Positions 41,001 through 56,000 are shown, counted from the first letter of the stretch. The stretch: DNA of 64,000 nt from Muricea muricata (GCA_963855995.1 OY979725.1:8704883-8768882), one strand, 5' to 3'. Notes: generated by a model from the letters alone, not told the origin. Numbers and translations are program-made.

Positions 41001-44000
41001 TTTCTCCTGATAAAGGCAACAGGCTTGATTCAACTTGATGACAATCTTGCATCGAGCCGGTAAAATCTGCAACTGAGCGCTTCTGGCCGTGAGCTGGTTC
41101 CTTTGCATTAACATCCAAATGCCATACTCATACACTAAATTAAAAAAAGCCACTGTCCATTGAGACAATAACCTTTTGGGAACTCTTGTGGCAAATTTCA
41201 GAGATACAAATTTAAAATAATTTTTGGGTATGCGAACCAAGACTTTGTAATTCGCTGGTGCCTTCGGTTCTTAGCAGTCTCACTTTGGAGTTTTTTAGAT
41301 AGAAGCCCTCTGTACCTGCCAATGACTTTGTTGTTTGGCCTTCAACAAATGTTTAACCAAACTCTTATTTTTTCCCAGAAAAAGACCAATGATGAACTTG
41401 AAAAAGCGTTTCAAGCACACCACGAAAATTTGGAGCTGATGATCGGCCCTGAACAAGCTTTGCATGGAATATTGCCTTCACAAAATTTCTTGAATTGTAA
41501 GTTTACCTGTATGGACAGTGCATTAGGGTAAAGGGTATTAAATCCTATATTGAAGGAAGAATCACTTGGAAATATTTTTGAAAAAACATCCTGTGTTAGA
41601 CGAGAAAATGAAAGTTAAAGTTTATGATTTCTTTTTTGTTGTAATTCCAGAGAATCATTAATGAGTTTCTCAATCACTAAATGTACATTGACATGATATG
41701 TAAATTCAAAATAAATGTGTAAAAGTATGTGTAAAATATTGGCAATCGTTTGGAAACCAGAATTTACATTGTGTGTAAGAAGATGATTTCACTGGGAAGA
41801 AATGACTTTGTACTATTTACAACATGAACGGCCGAGTTGTTTCAGAATATACAAGCTCGAGCCGAAGCCGAGAGTTGGTATATTTGATACAATACGGACG
41901 CGAATATGGTTTACAAAATATTGCCAATGATTACAAATAATTTACAAATTATTCTCAATTTACATAAAATTTACAGAATTCAATTTTTAGAAAGTACACA
42001 GTATTTACATACTATGAAAGAAGAATTGTTTCAATGAAAGTTCGTATTTGTACTTTTTAGCTCCAATTGAAGACGATGCAGTACAACGTATAAGAGATCT
42101 CTTGGTAAGAACTCCATGAAAGCATTAGTAAAGCCTGGTTCAGACTTGTAAGAATCGGCTTCTTCTGGCCGATGTGATTGAATGAATTCTGCATCTTTGC
42201 AAAAGCATTCTAATGCTTGGTATGGTCTTCAGTTCCTTTCAATTTTCATTCACATATGCCAGGAGGAGGAAGTGTGCAAACCGGGATTAAAGAAGCAAAC
42301 TTGAAGGACATTGGCAATGATATATATTTTGATCCATTTGAGACTGTATTTTACTGTCCATATCTCGCAACAATATTTCAGTCCTACGGTATTCCTGTCT
42401 CGAAAATATTTAAGTCTACCTATGGTAAAATCATTGTTGATGACGAAAAATATCTATATAAAGGCTTATGTACATTTTTTTCTCATGCAATTTTCCCTAT
42501 ATGGATGAATGTGAACAAGTTAACTAACATAGTACATAAATTAAAATCAGTGAAACTAAAAATTTTGTATCATCTGCAGGCTAAAATTGAAAAGATGAAA
42601 ACTCAGAGGGCCGAGTTTATGGAAAAATTAAGAGAACAGGTTGGCTTGTATTATTGCATTAATTGAAATTTCATTTCTCTTGGTACAGTTCAAAATTTTT
42701 CTTTTGCTCAAAATGTTTCTCTTAACTCCTGTGATGTAACCAGAATATGTAGTGTTTCTAATGCATTGTGTTTGGTTTAGGTGAATAAAGATGATATCAC
42801 ACATTTGATTGCTACAAGGGAAGGCGAAAATCTGGAGGTTTGTCCATTACAAATTAATAATAGCGGACCTTCGCTTAAATACTGAGTAATACTTTGAAGA
42901 TTGCATTTTTTTACAATCCTTGAATGCTGAATTTCTTGAACTTTGCACTCAAAATAGTCAGAATAATACTTTCGCTAACCGTGAAACTGCTCATGACTGC
43001 AAAAATTTGCCTGTTAATGCCATACAGGAAATTGTGAATCAGAATGCTAACGCTTTTTTAACCCAAAAATATTTTCCATGGTATCATATATTCTCTGATC
43101 AGAGCGTCATAAATCACTGGAGACGTCATTGCGTGCAAAGAACAAAAAGGTACGGTGCGAGACGATGTCGAGTGTCATACTTTTTTGTTTTTTGCACGCC
43201 ACGACGTCATCTGTGATCTATCACACTACAGATGCACGTAAAAATGAAATATATTTGTTAACTGTAAAATTAATGTACATTTACTCAACATGTGAATTAA
43301 AATAAATTTGTAATTTTTGTAAAATATTGTCAACTGTTTTAGAAGTTTTGTAAATGTCGTATGCAAGAATTTCGACTGCCCTTTGTTTTATCTTTGAAAC
43401 TTCTCGATTTAACTGGCATGAAATGCGAAAGCACCTTCGTTATTTCGTTACCAACAATTCAGGCTTAATAATTTCTACCTTGTGTTTGTAGAGTTTATTT
43501 AAGGAAGAACTCAAGAAACACGATGGGTCGTGTGAACTACTGCAGTGCAATTTGGACGCGCAAGAAAAAATTATGAAGTAAGTATCGTTGAATCATTTAT
43601 TCAGTTATAATCTGACGTTTGTAAATTTAAAAATCTCACTGGCTAATTAGAGTCGTGTTAACATAATGTTGTCTTCCGGGCAGTAGCGAAGCTAGCCCGA
43701 CATTTGGTCATGCAAATGAAACTGTTCGGAGTTTATAGACCGTATAAGGAATCAATTTCTAAGGAAATGAGTAGAATGACCAAATTGTCGGGCTGGCTTC
43801 GGTACTGCTTCCGGGCCACATGGCGATATTGCGATATATTGTTGTAATATTGAGATGTGCAAATTGCTCGGAACAAATTGTAGTCGTTTTGACTAGTTGC
43901 TGGCTAAAAGTTACAATATTTCGACAATATGTATTTTCGGACATTTCACACAAATTTGACGTGTAATCGTTAACACACTCGCGTTCCATTCGGTGTATCG

Positions 44001-47000
44001 ACGAGATAGGCCTTGATTGTTAAAATACACAATATATATTACAGGCTTGTGGGACAGATTTGCCTTTATTTTTGTAATAAACATTGAAAAGTAGAGTCGA
44101 CCGGCGGGAAGACAACATGTTTGCTGTAAAATATTGATGAAATAAAATTTTTTCTAACATTTTGTTGATTGCTTTTGTAAAGATCAGTTAAAATGACAAT
44201 ATAACTCATTTTGTAGAATTTTCTAACTGTCTAACACAACTACTTGTATAGGCGTGTGAATCTCTATGAGATTGCTTACTTTGTGTCATATAGGAATTGT
44301 AATGTGTGTATGCTATGATTAACAATTTCAACGGCAATTTATTTGTAATATTTTAAAGTGATAAATGAAGCTTTTTGAAAAGTCGTTATACAAAACTTTT
44401 TTAGAAAGTCATTATTTGCGTCATTTTTTATCAGATAAGATTGAATATTTCGACATGTAAGACAGTTACTAAAATTCTATCAAAAAAATTTTGTGTAGTT
44501 TTAAGTGATCTTCAGAATGCAATTTATTTCATAAGCACTTTATTTTTATCCTTTATGTAGGCCTTATTACGTATCTTAGTAACGAAAACAATTTCAAAAT
44601 AGATGATGTTTTATAAGGCGGGAAAATCGTGTGGTAAATTTTATGCAAACACACGCGAAACTTTATAACAGTGACTAAAACTACTGACTTCCTTTGTGTT
44701 TTCCTTATGAATTATTAATGAGATCTTTTATTAAGTTCTTTGTAAAATTTCTGTGTTCTGTATAAAGTCTCTTTTGAGCGGCTACTTTTAGGAGACAGAA
44801 TTAAGAGCACGTCGTCAACTCGGCTTATACGGCTGTATTTTTAATGCAGATTTTTTTCAGCATCGCCTGCAGCATTTCGCTACAAATCCGGCGTTGCTAA
44901 CCATATTTTTTTTACTCCTGTGTAGAGCCTTGACTGATGCGAATGCAAAATATGCTCATGCACGCAGGTCTGTTGCTGAAATCAAAGCAAAGTAAGTCAC
45001 TCAAAATTCTGCACCATCCATGTCTCGGTTGTAAACTTATTTTGTATTCGTGTAACGTTCTCTTGTAGACGCGACATCGTTGTCAAAAGTTTGATTGGTT
45101 CTTATGATTTCTTCATGAACTTCAAAGACAAAGTCAGGTAATTCCTTCCCTGTCACTGTATAAGCGTTGGTTAAAAAGTTTTACCAAAGTATTTGATAAT
45201 ATTTTCGGTCTTGTTGACCCCCCAACTTGAAAAGTCGATGGTTGCACAGACATTGCCGTTCTTGTTAAAAGTATGTATTTAATACAAAGTCCTCGAATAT
45301 ATTGTAATAAGCAAGTGACGTTACATGGTTCCAAAGATTTCATGTATTCTAGGCCGTATAATAAAATATACAACGCGAAACTACGGGGTACATGTACTCA
45401 CCTAATCAATCTAGTTTTCGAATGTAAGTCAAGACGGAGGGGCAGAATTAGATAGGTACTATTTAAAATACGAGCAGGAGTGCTTTATTAGATATGAAGA
45501 CTTGAGGCTCAGCCGAGAGTTTAAGCAGAAACTGCAAGTATTTTAAATGGCTTTGAAAACGACCAGTTTTATACCCGTCTTGGAGTTTATTTACGAAGAA
45601 ATTTTCAACATACATGTTCCGTAATCCGAGAAATCAAGGCGTTTGTAGAAATCTACGTGTGTCGTTATCACATGTAGACTCCTTTACGGCCATGGTTTGA
45701 ATTATCGATGAGATTTTCAAGACAGTATTCACCACCGTATACATGCAATACTAGAAACAGGCTTTATAGCTACCCCTATAGCTCTAGTAAAACATGACAC
45801 AAATATCTGCTTAATATATTGCTGGGCCGTGTTATAAATCGTATTTTGTACGTGTCTCAGAAATAGCATAACATATGATAGAAATATGTGCTTAATATTT
45901 TGTTGGGCTGTATTAAATCGTATTTTTTACTTGTATGTATATAATGTCATCTTAGTTACTATGACAACAATATCACAAGATGTTTGTAGTGTTATTCTGA
46001 GTGTATCCACACCGGGCAAGCTGAAAAATATGCCTGACCACGGCGGGTATCGAACCTGCGACCTTTGGAATGCTAGCCCAATGCTCTGCCAAATGAGCTG
46101 ATAAATTCGGAATTGTGTCTAGTTCCTAAGACATCAATTAATCTTAAGTGTATCATGATTTTATGTTATTTTCATCGTTTTTTAAACCACAATTTGTTTA
46201 ATGGTCTTCTTCAGCTGTATACTAGCGCTTCAGTCCTCGTTTCCAGTCCTTCTTAAAAATATCTTTTAAAGATATTTATCGGAAATTAACAGTGAGAGAA
46301 GGAGAAGAGGAGCAGAAGCATGGGGAGGGCATCACTTTTTCAGACCCTAAAAGTGGCAGAATGGTCTGCTTGAATAAGAGGGTCGTTCAAATTTATTCTT
46401 GAGTTTATTTTCACAGAGTTCTTGGTACACAGTATATTTAAAACAGACATTAATTAAGGAAAAAATAATGCTATATTTGGTTCAACCCTCATGACCTTGT
46501 CTTTGATTCCATACCCTCCGCACTGTTAATTTCTGACTAATATAATTAGATTTGTATTTTAATGGTATAACTTTGACAACAATATTTCCTGTTAAATGCT
46601 TTCGTTTTAAGACCAAAATTTGTTTAAAGTGTTTATGCAACGAAATTTCACGACAAAGTTTTATAGCCTCTGTGTAAAGTTAACGTAAAATGGGTTGGTA
46701 ACCTCTTTTACAGAAGTTCATCATTTTGCTTCTTTCGTTAGAAATTTGGCTTTGAATAATATGCAAATATCATACTTATGACATCACAGTGCATAATGAT
46801 TTTTAATGCTGTAGGAATTTCTCTTACAGTATCCATGATAAATTTCCAAAAGTTGCACTAAAATACAGAAAATCGGAATTTGTAAGTTATAATTTTGGAA
46901 TTTTGTTCGACAAAATTAAATTGTTCGAAAAATCTATGTTGTTTTAAAATACATTATGCACTGTGATGTCATAAGTTTGATATTTGCATATTATTCAAAG

Positions 47001-50000
47001 CTTAATTTCTCACGAAAGAAGCCAGACGATGAACTTCTGTAAAAGAAGTTACCAACCCATTTTACGTTATCTCTACACTGAGGCCAAAAAACGTCGGGGT
47101 GAAATTTCGTTGCATAAACACTTTAACAAGGCCGTTTTAAATAAATTGATGTGGGGGGGGGGGGGGTAGCCACAGTAAAAACCTAGGAGTTCTGTGTTCA
47201 CACTTTTTTAGTTTGAGGCTTATACGGACATGAATTACCAGGGAGGTTAAGCCTGGCGGGAGGCTGGGACCCCCCCCCCGCACCGCTTCTGACGACCTTG
47301 TTTAATGCGACGGTCCTCGTTAGTTCGCGTTGTGGATCTTTAGCTCTCTAATACCGCTGTAGGCTTCGTTTTTAGTCCGTCACGTGTATTTTCTTTCATT
47401 ATACTATTGTGATTTTGATTGTGTTTATCTGCAGTGCTGGGGTTACTTTCTACAATCAACTATCGGAGATTTTTGAAAAGCGCCGGCGAGAAATTGCTAC
47501 AAGTTGTAAAAGTGAAAAAGAGAGATTACAGAAAATCTTGGAAAAAGCAAAACAAATTAGAGGTATAATAAGCTAAATCTATGACTTTATAAATAAGAAC
47601 TAAAGGAAAGCTTTTTGAATGATTAGAATTGGGAGGAGGAGGCAAGGATTTCAAGTCATGCATTTATACATGAGTGTAAATATAAGCAAAATAGTTTACG
47701 CCAAGCTGGAAAATATCACAAGTTCGACGTTACGTGTACATCATCGCAAAATGCATGACTTAAAGATTGTTATAAAACTCTTGTGAAACTCTTTAATTTT
47801 ACAGATATATTTGCGAAGTGATGTTGAAAATATGTTATTATTATTATTACAAAAACTTATATAGCGCTTATAGCACATAGATCTAAGCGCTTTACAATCA
47901 TTAACTAAGAAATATATTACAACAATAACAATACTGATAAAATATTAAAGATTAAAAACCTAGTCACAAGAAACCCAAGTCACTAAAAAACGTTACTTCA
48001 CATTATAGGCTATGTCAAACAAATGCGTCTTAAGTTTACTCTTAAATTCCGAGAGATCTATACATGCTCTAAGAGAGGAGGGTAGCTTATTCCATAGTCT
48101 GGGACTACTAACGGAACAGACTCTCCCACCATAACTATTTACACTAAATCTAGGCTCATTAAGTAGAGAAGCGTTAGAAGATGTAAGACACCTTGAATGT
48201 TTATAATGGCTAATCATATCCGCTATGTACTGCGGAGCTACTGGGTGGCGCGTTCGCCCTCTCCGTGTTGTTCTATTAAAACGTTACTTCAATAACGTTT
48301 ACTGCACCCATTAGTGACTAACTTAAATTTTGATGCATGCCTTGAACATTTCTGCAAAATGTTTGCTGAGGGTATAGAAGCTCAAACTCAAGGTAGAATT
48401 TTCTGTAAAAGTCAAAATGTTCTGTTATCATGTTAAAATGACAAAAACACCCTTTGAACAACATAATTGTTGACTTTACAAGACCTTAATACCTAATTGT
48501 TTCTACTATTTAGACTTGTAAGAGTAGGTAATATAAAGAAAACAACCTTCTTGATACTATTTGAAAATTTATTTTCAACGTTTTGTCAACGCCTGTCATA
48601 CAATATACGCTAGATAAAATCGATGAATCGAATTTTTCACTTCTTCCAAAAATTTTACCACAAATTTGAACGTCTATATCTCGGCTAATAGTTTATAGAT
48701 ATTAATGTATACATCAAAATTTAAGTTGAGCATTATTAATCTTTAGTTCGCACACATCTTTGGTTCTTTAATAATAATAAAGCATGTCAAAGAGGGGAAG
48801 ATTTTTTTTGCGCCACACGGTATAAGACGAGAAAATGAAAGCGAAAGTTTATGCAAATCAAGACAAATCTGTACCACATATACAGACACAATTGTTTATA
48901 AAGTGATAATCATTGTTCTGATGCCGGCTTTACCTGATTTTAACTTAGCAGTGCAGCTAGTCACGACAAATAATGTAGGTAAAGTTATTTTGACGTCAAT
49001 CTCATTTGTTTGTACTCGTTTCGTTTTTACAGCAGAGCGAGAGAGAAATTCAGAGTCAAAAGTTGATCCTTCATCATCAATTGCTATCCCACCAGAAAAA
49101 AGAAACAACCCTGGTAATCCTCAACACCCCCCTCCTGTTGGTTTTCAACCTCAACAAGGTCATGCTCCTCATAGCCTTCAATCACAGCATGCTATACCTC
49201 ATTCACTCCGTGGTCCTGTCCCACGTCAACCACAACCCATGCAGTCTGGACTCCGGAATCAATTCAACCCCCCGCCAACAAACCCTCTACCTCGTGGACC
49301 AGTCAATCAACCTGGGATGTCCCAATATATTCCCAGAGTACCGTCAGGAACCCTACTTACTGCCAGACCTAGGATGTCTTATCCTCATCCACCATTCCCC
49401 TCCACCTCCCAGAAGGGATCACGTCCACCTACATCAATGTCGTGGCAGCCACCCCCTGGCGGCAACCCAGGTGATATCTCTCCAACAGCGCCTGGTAATA
49501 TTCGATTTCCTCCGCCACAAGGAGTCAGACCACCAAGTGTATCTCAAGGGCAACCACCAAGTGTAGCTCAACAGTACCCTGGGAGGCCCCATTTACCGAT
49601 GCATACGGGTCAGACCGCTCAACATGGTCAGGTAGGAGAAGATAGAAGTAACTGGCAACCACAACATCATGGAGCACAGTATAGAGTTAATGCTCCTGAC
49701 CAGAATCTATCAACACATATGACGCCACAACGGCATATGTTGCCTCGACAGCCAATAATGCCACATCAACCACGATCTGCTGGTCAACCTCCACTGCAGC
49801 AAAGACCACCATTACAGCAAGGACCGCCATTACAACAGAGACCACCATCTCACATTCCGCCCGTAGTGCAACAGCAGCAATTACCACCCCAACAGAAACC
49901 GCAAAACGTATCCCAACAACCAGCACGACCAGAGACTCCCTTGTCAACGCAGAGAGTCCAACAACCTTATCAGTCACAACCACCTTCCTATGAGCAGCAG

Positions 50001-53000
50001 TTTGGGATCGGATCTAATCAGCAACCTCAACACTTGCAACCACAATCTCAACGGCTGACAACACCTTACCAGAACCCAGCTGGTGCACAAAGTCACCAAT
50101 CCCATGGTCTACAGCAGCAGCCTTTCAGCCAGAGACCAACTCTGTACCTGCAATCTGGACGACAACCCATGTCAAACCAGCCGTCGAGGACTCAACAAAT
50201 ACCAGCGCAATACCAGCATCAACCACAGATGCAACCTACTTCAACTAATCTACAGCAAACATTGCAACACCAAATACCGCCAGGGCGCCACCAAGTTCCT
50301 CCATCTCAGCCTTCTCAGCAGCAGCAACCACAGTCTCAACACTTGCCACCACAGCAACACCCAGGTTTACCACTACAACAAGTACAACCACAATCTAGTC
50401 AATACCATCAACTCGGTCCCTACCAGCAACAGTACCCTTACAAGCAACACCAGCAACCTCGTGGACCACACCCATTCGTTCCACAACAAGGATTGCAAGG
50501 TCCCAACCAGCAATCTGGACAGTACATGCCCCCAGTACAAAACCAAACCCCAGTTCAAAACCAACCCCCAGTTCAAAACCAACCCCCAGTTCCAAACCAG
50601 CCTCCTACCCCATATCTTCAGCTACAACCCTCTGAAGTTCCCCAGAACCTTCCTCCTGCAATTGAGCCACAGTCGTATCAGAAGCAGACTTTGATGCCAA
50701 AGCTTTCTTTGGAGAACTTAGCGCCTCAAATGCAACAACAAGGTTCTAATCGTCCCCCACAAAATGTCCCGCAAGAGCCGTCTGGCAAACATGTACAGAC
50801 ACTCGCCCAAGAAAACGTTCCGTATCAGGCTTCGCAACAGGATAAACCAGCCAGTCTTGCTTCTCAGCTACCATATGCTGGCCCGGGGAAACCAACCCAG
50901 TCGCAAAGCAAAAATGAAATGCTTCCAAGCCATCCACAAGATATGCATAATCTCCCACAGCAGCCATTTTATAACCAAAGCTCTGAAAACCGGTATCCAC
51001 AGGCGCCAACAAATCAAGGGCAACCGACGAGTCAAACAGAGGGTCAAAACTTACCAGGTTTTGTAAATCAAAAATGGCAACAACCGCAACAACAACACCA
51101 GCAGACGAGTCTAACTGGTCCTGAGTCGAACGTTTCAAAACCTGGCGTCTACCTTTCTGCCTCAGGGTACACTCCTTCGACATCAAGTAACAATTTGTCT
51201 CATACTCGTCAAGTAAGCGGATCAGGTCAACAAGGAGAGTACCCTCCGCAAAGTTCTAAATCTGTCGTTCATCCCTTTTCTAACCCCTCCTTCCAAGCTG
51301 GAAACGATGTAACATCAGGCTATGGTCAGGAAAACCCACCAAGTCAACAAGTTAACCCTCCTGACGTCCCGAAACCTGGAGTGTATTCTGCCAGCTCTTC
51401 CCAAGATGTACCCACGGGACCACGTAGTCCTTATTCAACAACCGGTCAGGACGTAACACCTACCCAGCAAGTGCAACCTCCCCCTAACACCCACAACCCA
51501 AATCTTTCCCACGAAACAGTTTCGCCATATTTCCCCAGGGTTTCTGGCCAGGTATCGCAGCCTTACTCGACAGAAAACCGACCGACCAATGTTTCGGATG
51601 GTCCGAGCAACCTTAATTTCCGTTCAGAATCTCTCAAAGGATTTAATCCTACAAAAGTTGTGTTATCCAAGCCCGGCTCATTGTCGGTCACCCCTGTGCC
51701 AGACAGTCGTGAAGACACGACGTCTGAACAGTCTCTTCCAAACGACTTTGCAACTAGTACACAATTTGGGGGACCATCGAATGTAAGCCACGGTGCTTTA
51801 AGTTATAGTGAGGTAAGTCGATTTGACAGTTCCAAATACCACCGAACTGACCAGGCAGGTTCTGTAATGAAAACCACAAGTACTGCTAATGTAAGTATTA
51901 TTAAACCAAAGTCAACAATAGACGACAAACTGTTAGAGAACCTCGAGTGTCTCGACTCTCCCCAAGAATTACCTCTGAAGCACCCAGAGAAATCGGCTAA
52001 AGCGGTAACTTTGGCATCAGATGCCCCTGGGTCTGGATCTAGTGACATTGCTATAGACACTGCTGGGTTACCTGGCCAAGGGTTGGCCCCTGCGTCGAGT
52101 CAAGAGGATGTACAGAAACTGCAGCAAAAGGTTTTGCTCCAACAGCAACAGCTTATCGAACAGCAGCAGCGATTTCTCCAGCAGCAGACGTTAGGCGAAC
52201 ATACTCAAGTGTGGAAACTGATGGAGCAGATCCAACAACAGCAGAGAGAGTTAGAAGAGCTCAGAAGTGAAATGAAAGTCAAAGATCAGTTCGGTGAAAT
52301 CGAGAGACATTTGGAGAACTTGGAACGAAAGCAGAATTCACCAGAGACAAAAAAGGATAAAGGAGGACAATCGGGTGAAATGTTAGGGAAAAGAAATGAG
52401 GAATCGGGAGATGGCGATAAACAAGTGCATGGGGAAAGTGAGAGGGAACCGAGCCATCCAAGTGAGGAAGCCAAGGCTTCAGGAATTGGAGAGAAACCGC
52501 TGTTTGAGAAGGCAACACAAGACCTGTTGAGTGAAATTACTACTGAGGTGAGCAGTGAACCATCATTTAGCAACAAACCGCAGGAAATAAAGGAAGACTT
52601 TCTGATGAATCAGTTGAGTGCATTTTCGTTGTCATCGTTGCAGCCAGACAGCGTGGCTGCAAGCTCGAGCCAAAAACCTGCAAGCACGATAACGAGCGGA
52701 GAAAATAATCAACTCAAAACCGATACTGTATTGAACGAACCTCCGCCGAAACCATCAAGAACTCTTGAAGCCAACACTGACATTGAGGTGACAGAGAAAT
52801 CGAAAACGGACACCTCAGTGCAAAGCGAGGAATCGAAAATGACCTCACACGTGAGAATGGTTGAATCCACCGCGATGGGCAATGAAGGTCCCCCGGCAAA
52901 ACCAATTAAACAACGCCCGCCACTCCCACCACCCGGGGAGCACTCTCTGCCAGAGCCAGAGGTGTCCCTACGTGTATTTGCCAAACCCTCGCCAGACACA

Positions 53001-56000
53001 AACGTTACGGATGCGGATAAACCGGGCGAGAAAAATGACGAAGATGACTATGTGACGAAACTAACAAGCTTGGTGGAAAATTACCGAGATATCGTGAACG
53101 ATTTAACCAAGCGGCAAGCTCGTGGACCAAGCACTCTTACAAAGGAATGGCTGGTAAGATTTTAATTGTTGCGTAGCCAATTATTCCGTTTCCGTATTTG
53201 AATGTTTGTTCCACTGCAGTGTATATTTGTTGATTGCATTCCAAAGGTCAGTTAAAATGATAATTTGGTAGAATTTTTAAGGTGGCTCGATAGTCAGAAT
53301 TCATTAGAAATTTTATGTCTCTACGATTAAATGTTTTGTCGTGAATGCTTGAGCTTCATTTTAGTTCATTGCACAGCTCTATAGCACTGTTTGCTGTATT
53401 TAAAAAAGAATTTCTTAAAAGTTTGCCTGAACATAGAAATCACGTTTCTTGTTGGAACTCGTAACAAGAAACAGCTGAGCAATCGCTACCCTGTTGTTAA
53501 CTTTCATAAAAGTGTGAGATGGAGTCTGCATTCAGACTCAGGCATACTGGGATGAATGTCTCTAAATTACATTGAAGAGAAAGGGAAAAGAGTATTTATA
53601 CTAAATACCGCACAAAAAGAAAGCCCCCCCCCCCCTACATACATCAGAATACATTCTAAACAAATGAATCGCTGTTAATCAAACCTAGAACTAATTGGAC
53701 CTATTCTGGGCATGATTTAAACGGCTTTGCACGATTGCACTACGATTTTGTGTTTACCAATGAATGGTGAATGAGACGGATCACACTAGCATATTCAGCA
53801 TGTTAATTTTGAAATCGGGTATTTTTGTATTCAATGGGGTTTAACTCATTATTGCACGCATGTGTGACCCAACTCTTCACACACCATTGAGCAACCTACC
53901 ATAGGTCCAAGTAGTTCTAGGTTTGATTAACAGCGATTCATTTGTTTAGAATTTATCCTGATGTATTTAGGGGGAACTTTCTTTTTGTGCGGTGTTTATA
54001 TACTCATAGCTCATCATTATGTTCGAAATTTTTCCATAGCCCCACCACATAGCGCCACAAAATTGTTTCATGGCTTGCCATCCCCCTCCCCCCCCCCCCA
54101 TATTTACTACTTTTCTAGTCTACTTTTCATCTTAACCAAGTACCAAGCTTATTTGTATCTTGTGTAATTTTCTCTAGGCAGTTCAACGCTACCAAGATAC
54201 AGTGAGTCAAGTACTGACTTGTGATGTTGCGAAGAACAATACGACCAAAAATAGATACTTGGATATATTACCATGTATGTAATTTGACCATTTCTGACTA
54301 ATGTACCCTGTGGTCCTTCTTGTCTTTCTTGTTGTAAAGCCAAGGCCTACACTACTGAATGTAACGTTCTATTCTTAATACTTAGATGACCAGACAAGAG
54401 TGATCCTACAAGGCAAAGAAGATTCCGACTATATAAATGCAACCATGATTGAGGTAAAATTCTCCCAGGAAGTATTTGTATTATGAATGTATTATTAAAT
54501 ATTTCTCTCTTCTCTCCCACAAGTTAACCATGTTAAGTTTATCCAGGGCTGTTCTTGCTTTTTAAAGAGATACGACAGTACAGTATATTATTTAGGGAGT
54601 TAATTTGACTTCCCTTAGAGCTATTTTAAACATAATTTAACTCCAATTATAGAGTTAATTAGCTCTTTGAAATCAACAAAGAAGTAATGTAACAATAAAG
54701 TAATTGTAACATCTGTAGGTAAATTTTTGGTGTCGTGCTTTTATGTCTGAAATGTTTAAGGACAAATGACACTAGCCATCCGTAATCTTGTTTTCTTTAT
54801 ATACTTTACTTCAAAAGTGTAGTCCAGTTGTGTTTTAACATTGAACATCTTTTGTTTCTATGGGAAACGAATTCTACCCTTCTTGTAACGTCATAGATTT
54901 TTTTGAATGTCTAAAAGGAATATATAAGATAGAGTTCCTTGTGTCTGTACCTTGCACTTGAAAACAGTAAGAAAAAATAAATGACCTAGCGGATTTTAAA
55001 AACGGTAAAATCCTTGGTCCCCCTTAAGGTTTATGATTTTTAAACCCGCTATTTCTTGCTTCAGGATTTGACGCCTCTTTCACCCAAGTACATTGCGAGT
55101 CAGGGACCAATCCCGCAATGTTTTATGGACTTTTGGGTGATGGTCTGGCAACAGAAGTGTCCGTTGATCGTCATGTTGACAAAGGAAGTGGAAGGAAAGA
55201 AGGTACCTGCTGAATAATTCAAGATATTTGTCGTGTCTGACCGCCGCTAGGCCACAAAGTCGTGGTACAAAGCAGAAAATATTAATTAGAAACAGTTTCT
55301 GCACACACATTATCAAATGTTTACGTGCATGTATCGTAAACCCCAGATTATTTACAATCAATAGAATGGTCATCGAGATTTATCTGTTTGCATGTCAAAA
55401 CTATCGAACTAAAATCGCGAAATCAAAACAGTAATTGAATTACTTCGAAATGCAGCACACAGCCAAAAACGAACAACCTGTTCTGGCCTGATGAAAACAG
55501 CATTGAACAATGTTTTGCTGCCCACATTGTTGAATGTTGTCAACAATACTGAACACGTTTTTGAGCCTGAACTAGCCTGCAATCAGGTGTAACAATGTTG
55601 AACACTATTGTTGACAACCTTGAACAATGTGGGCAGCAAAACATTGTTCAATGCTGTTTTCATGTCAAAGTAGTTGCATGTGCGGTATCTGAGTACCATG
55701 TTTGATATTTTTTCATTATTGCTTTACTCTTTTGGATGCATGATCATGCATTTATCGTGCAAAAATTACTTTTGTATTTTGAAGGGCGGGTGAAACACAT
55801 GGCTAGGACCAACACAAATCGAGTACTCAAAATATAATATAGTTATTAGAACAAACAATATTATAAAACAATAAAGCATCATGATAATTTTGAATGCATT
55901 TAGGTGTCAAAAGCTGTATGTAGCCTTTTGAAAATATCAAATAACCGACCAAAACTGCAAATTTTGTGTATAAGAACATGAAGGATAGAGAACAATCCCT

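Larger units (their letters stand above)
38116..47562 (+). other. PTPN23: PTPN23 coiled-coil (V-domain) exons 17-28
   Basis: Small exons encoding about 315 mostly charged residues with heptad-like patterns, for example EKFNVKLEEDKLKEYLDEVN, AKIEKMKTQRAEFMEKLREQ, KDDITHLIATREGENLE and FEKRRREIATSCKSEKERLQ. The KDDIT motif is shared with human HD-PTP. This arm binds UBAP1 in mammals. Confidence 0.88.

Noticed and set aside
46025-46105. tRNA-Ala gene on the minus strand
   Set aside because: D-arm and anticodon loop look good, but the acceptor ends do not pair and a SINE body follows; related damaged copies exist.
49687-49983. Antisense frames within the Pro/Gln-rich exon
   Set aside because: They are shadows of low-complexity code on the other strand and have no independent signals.
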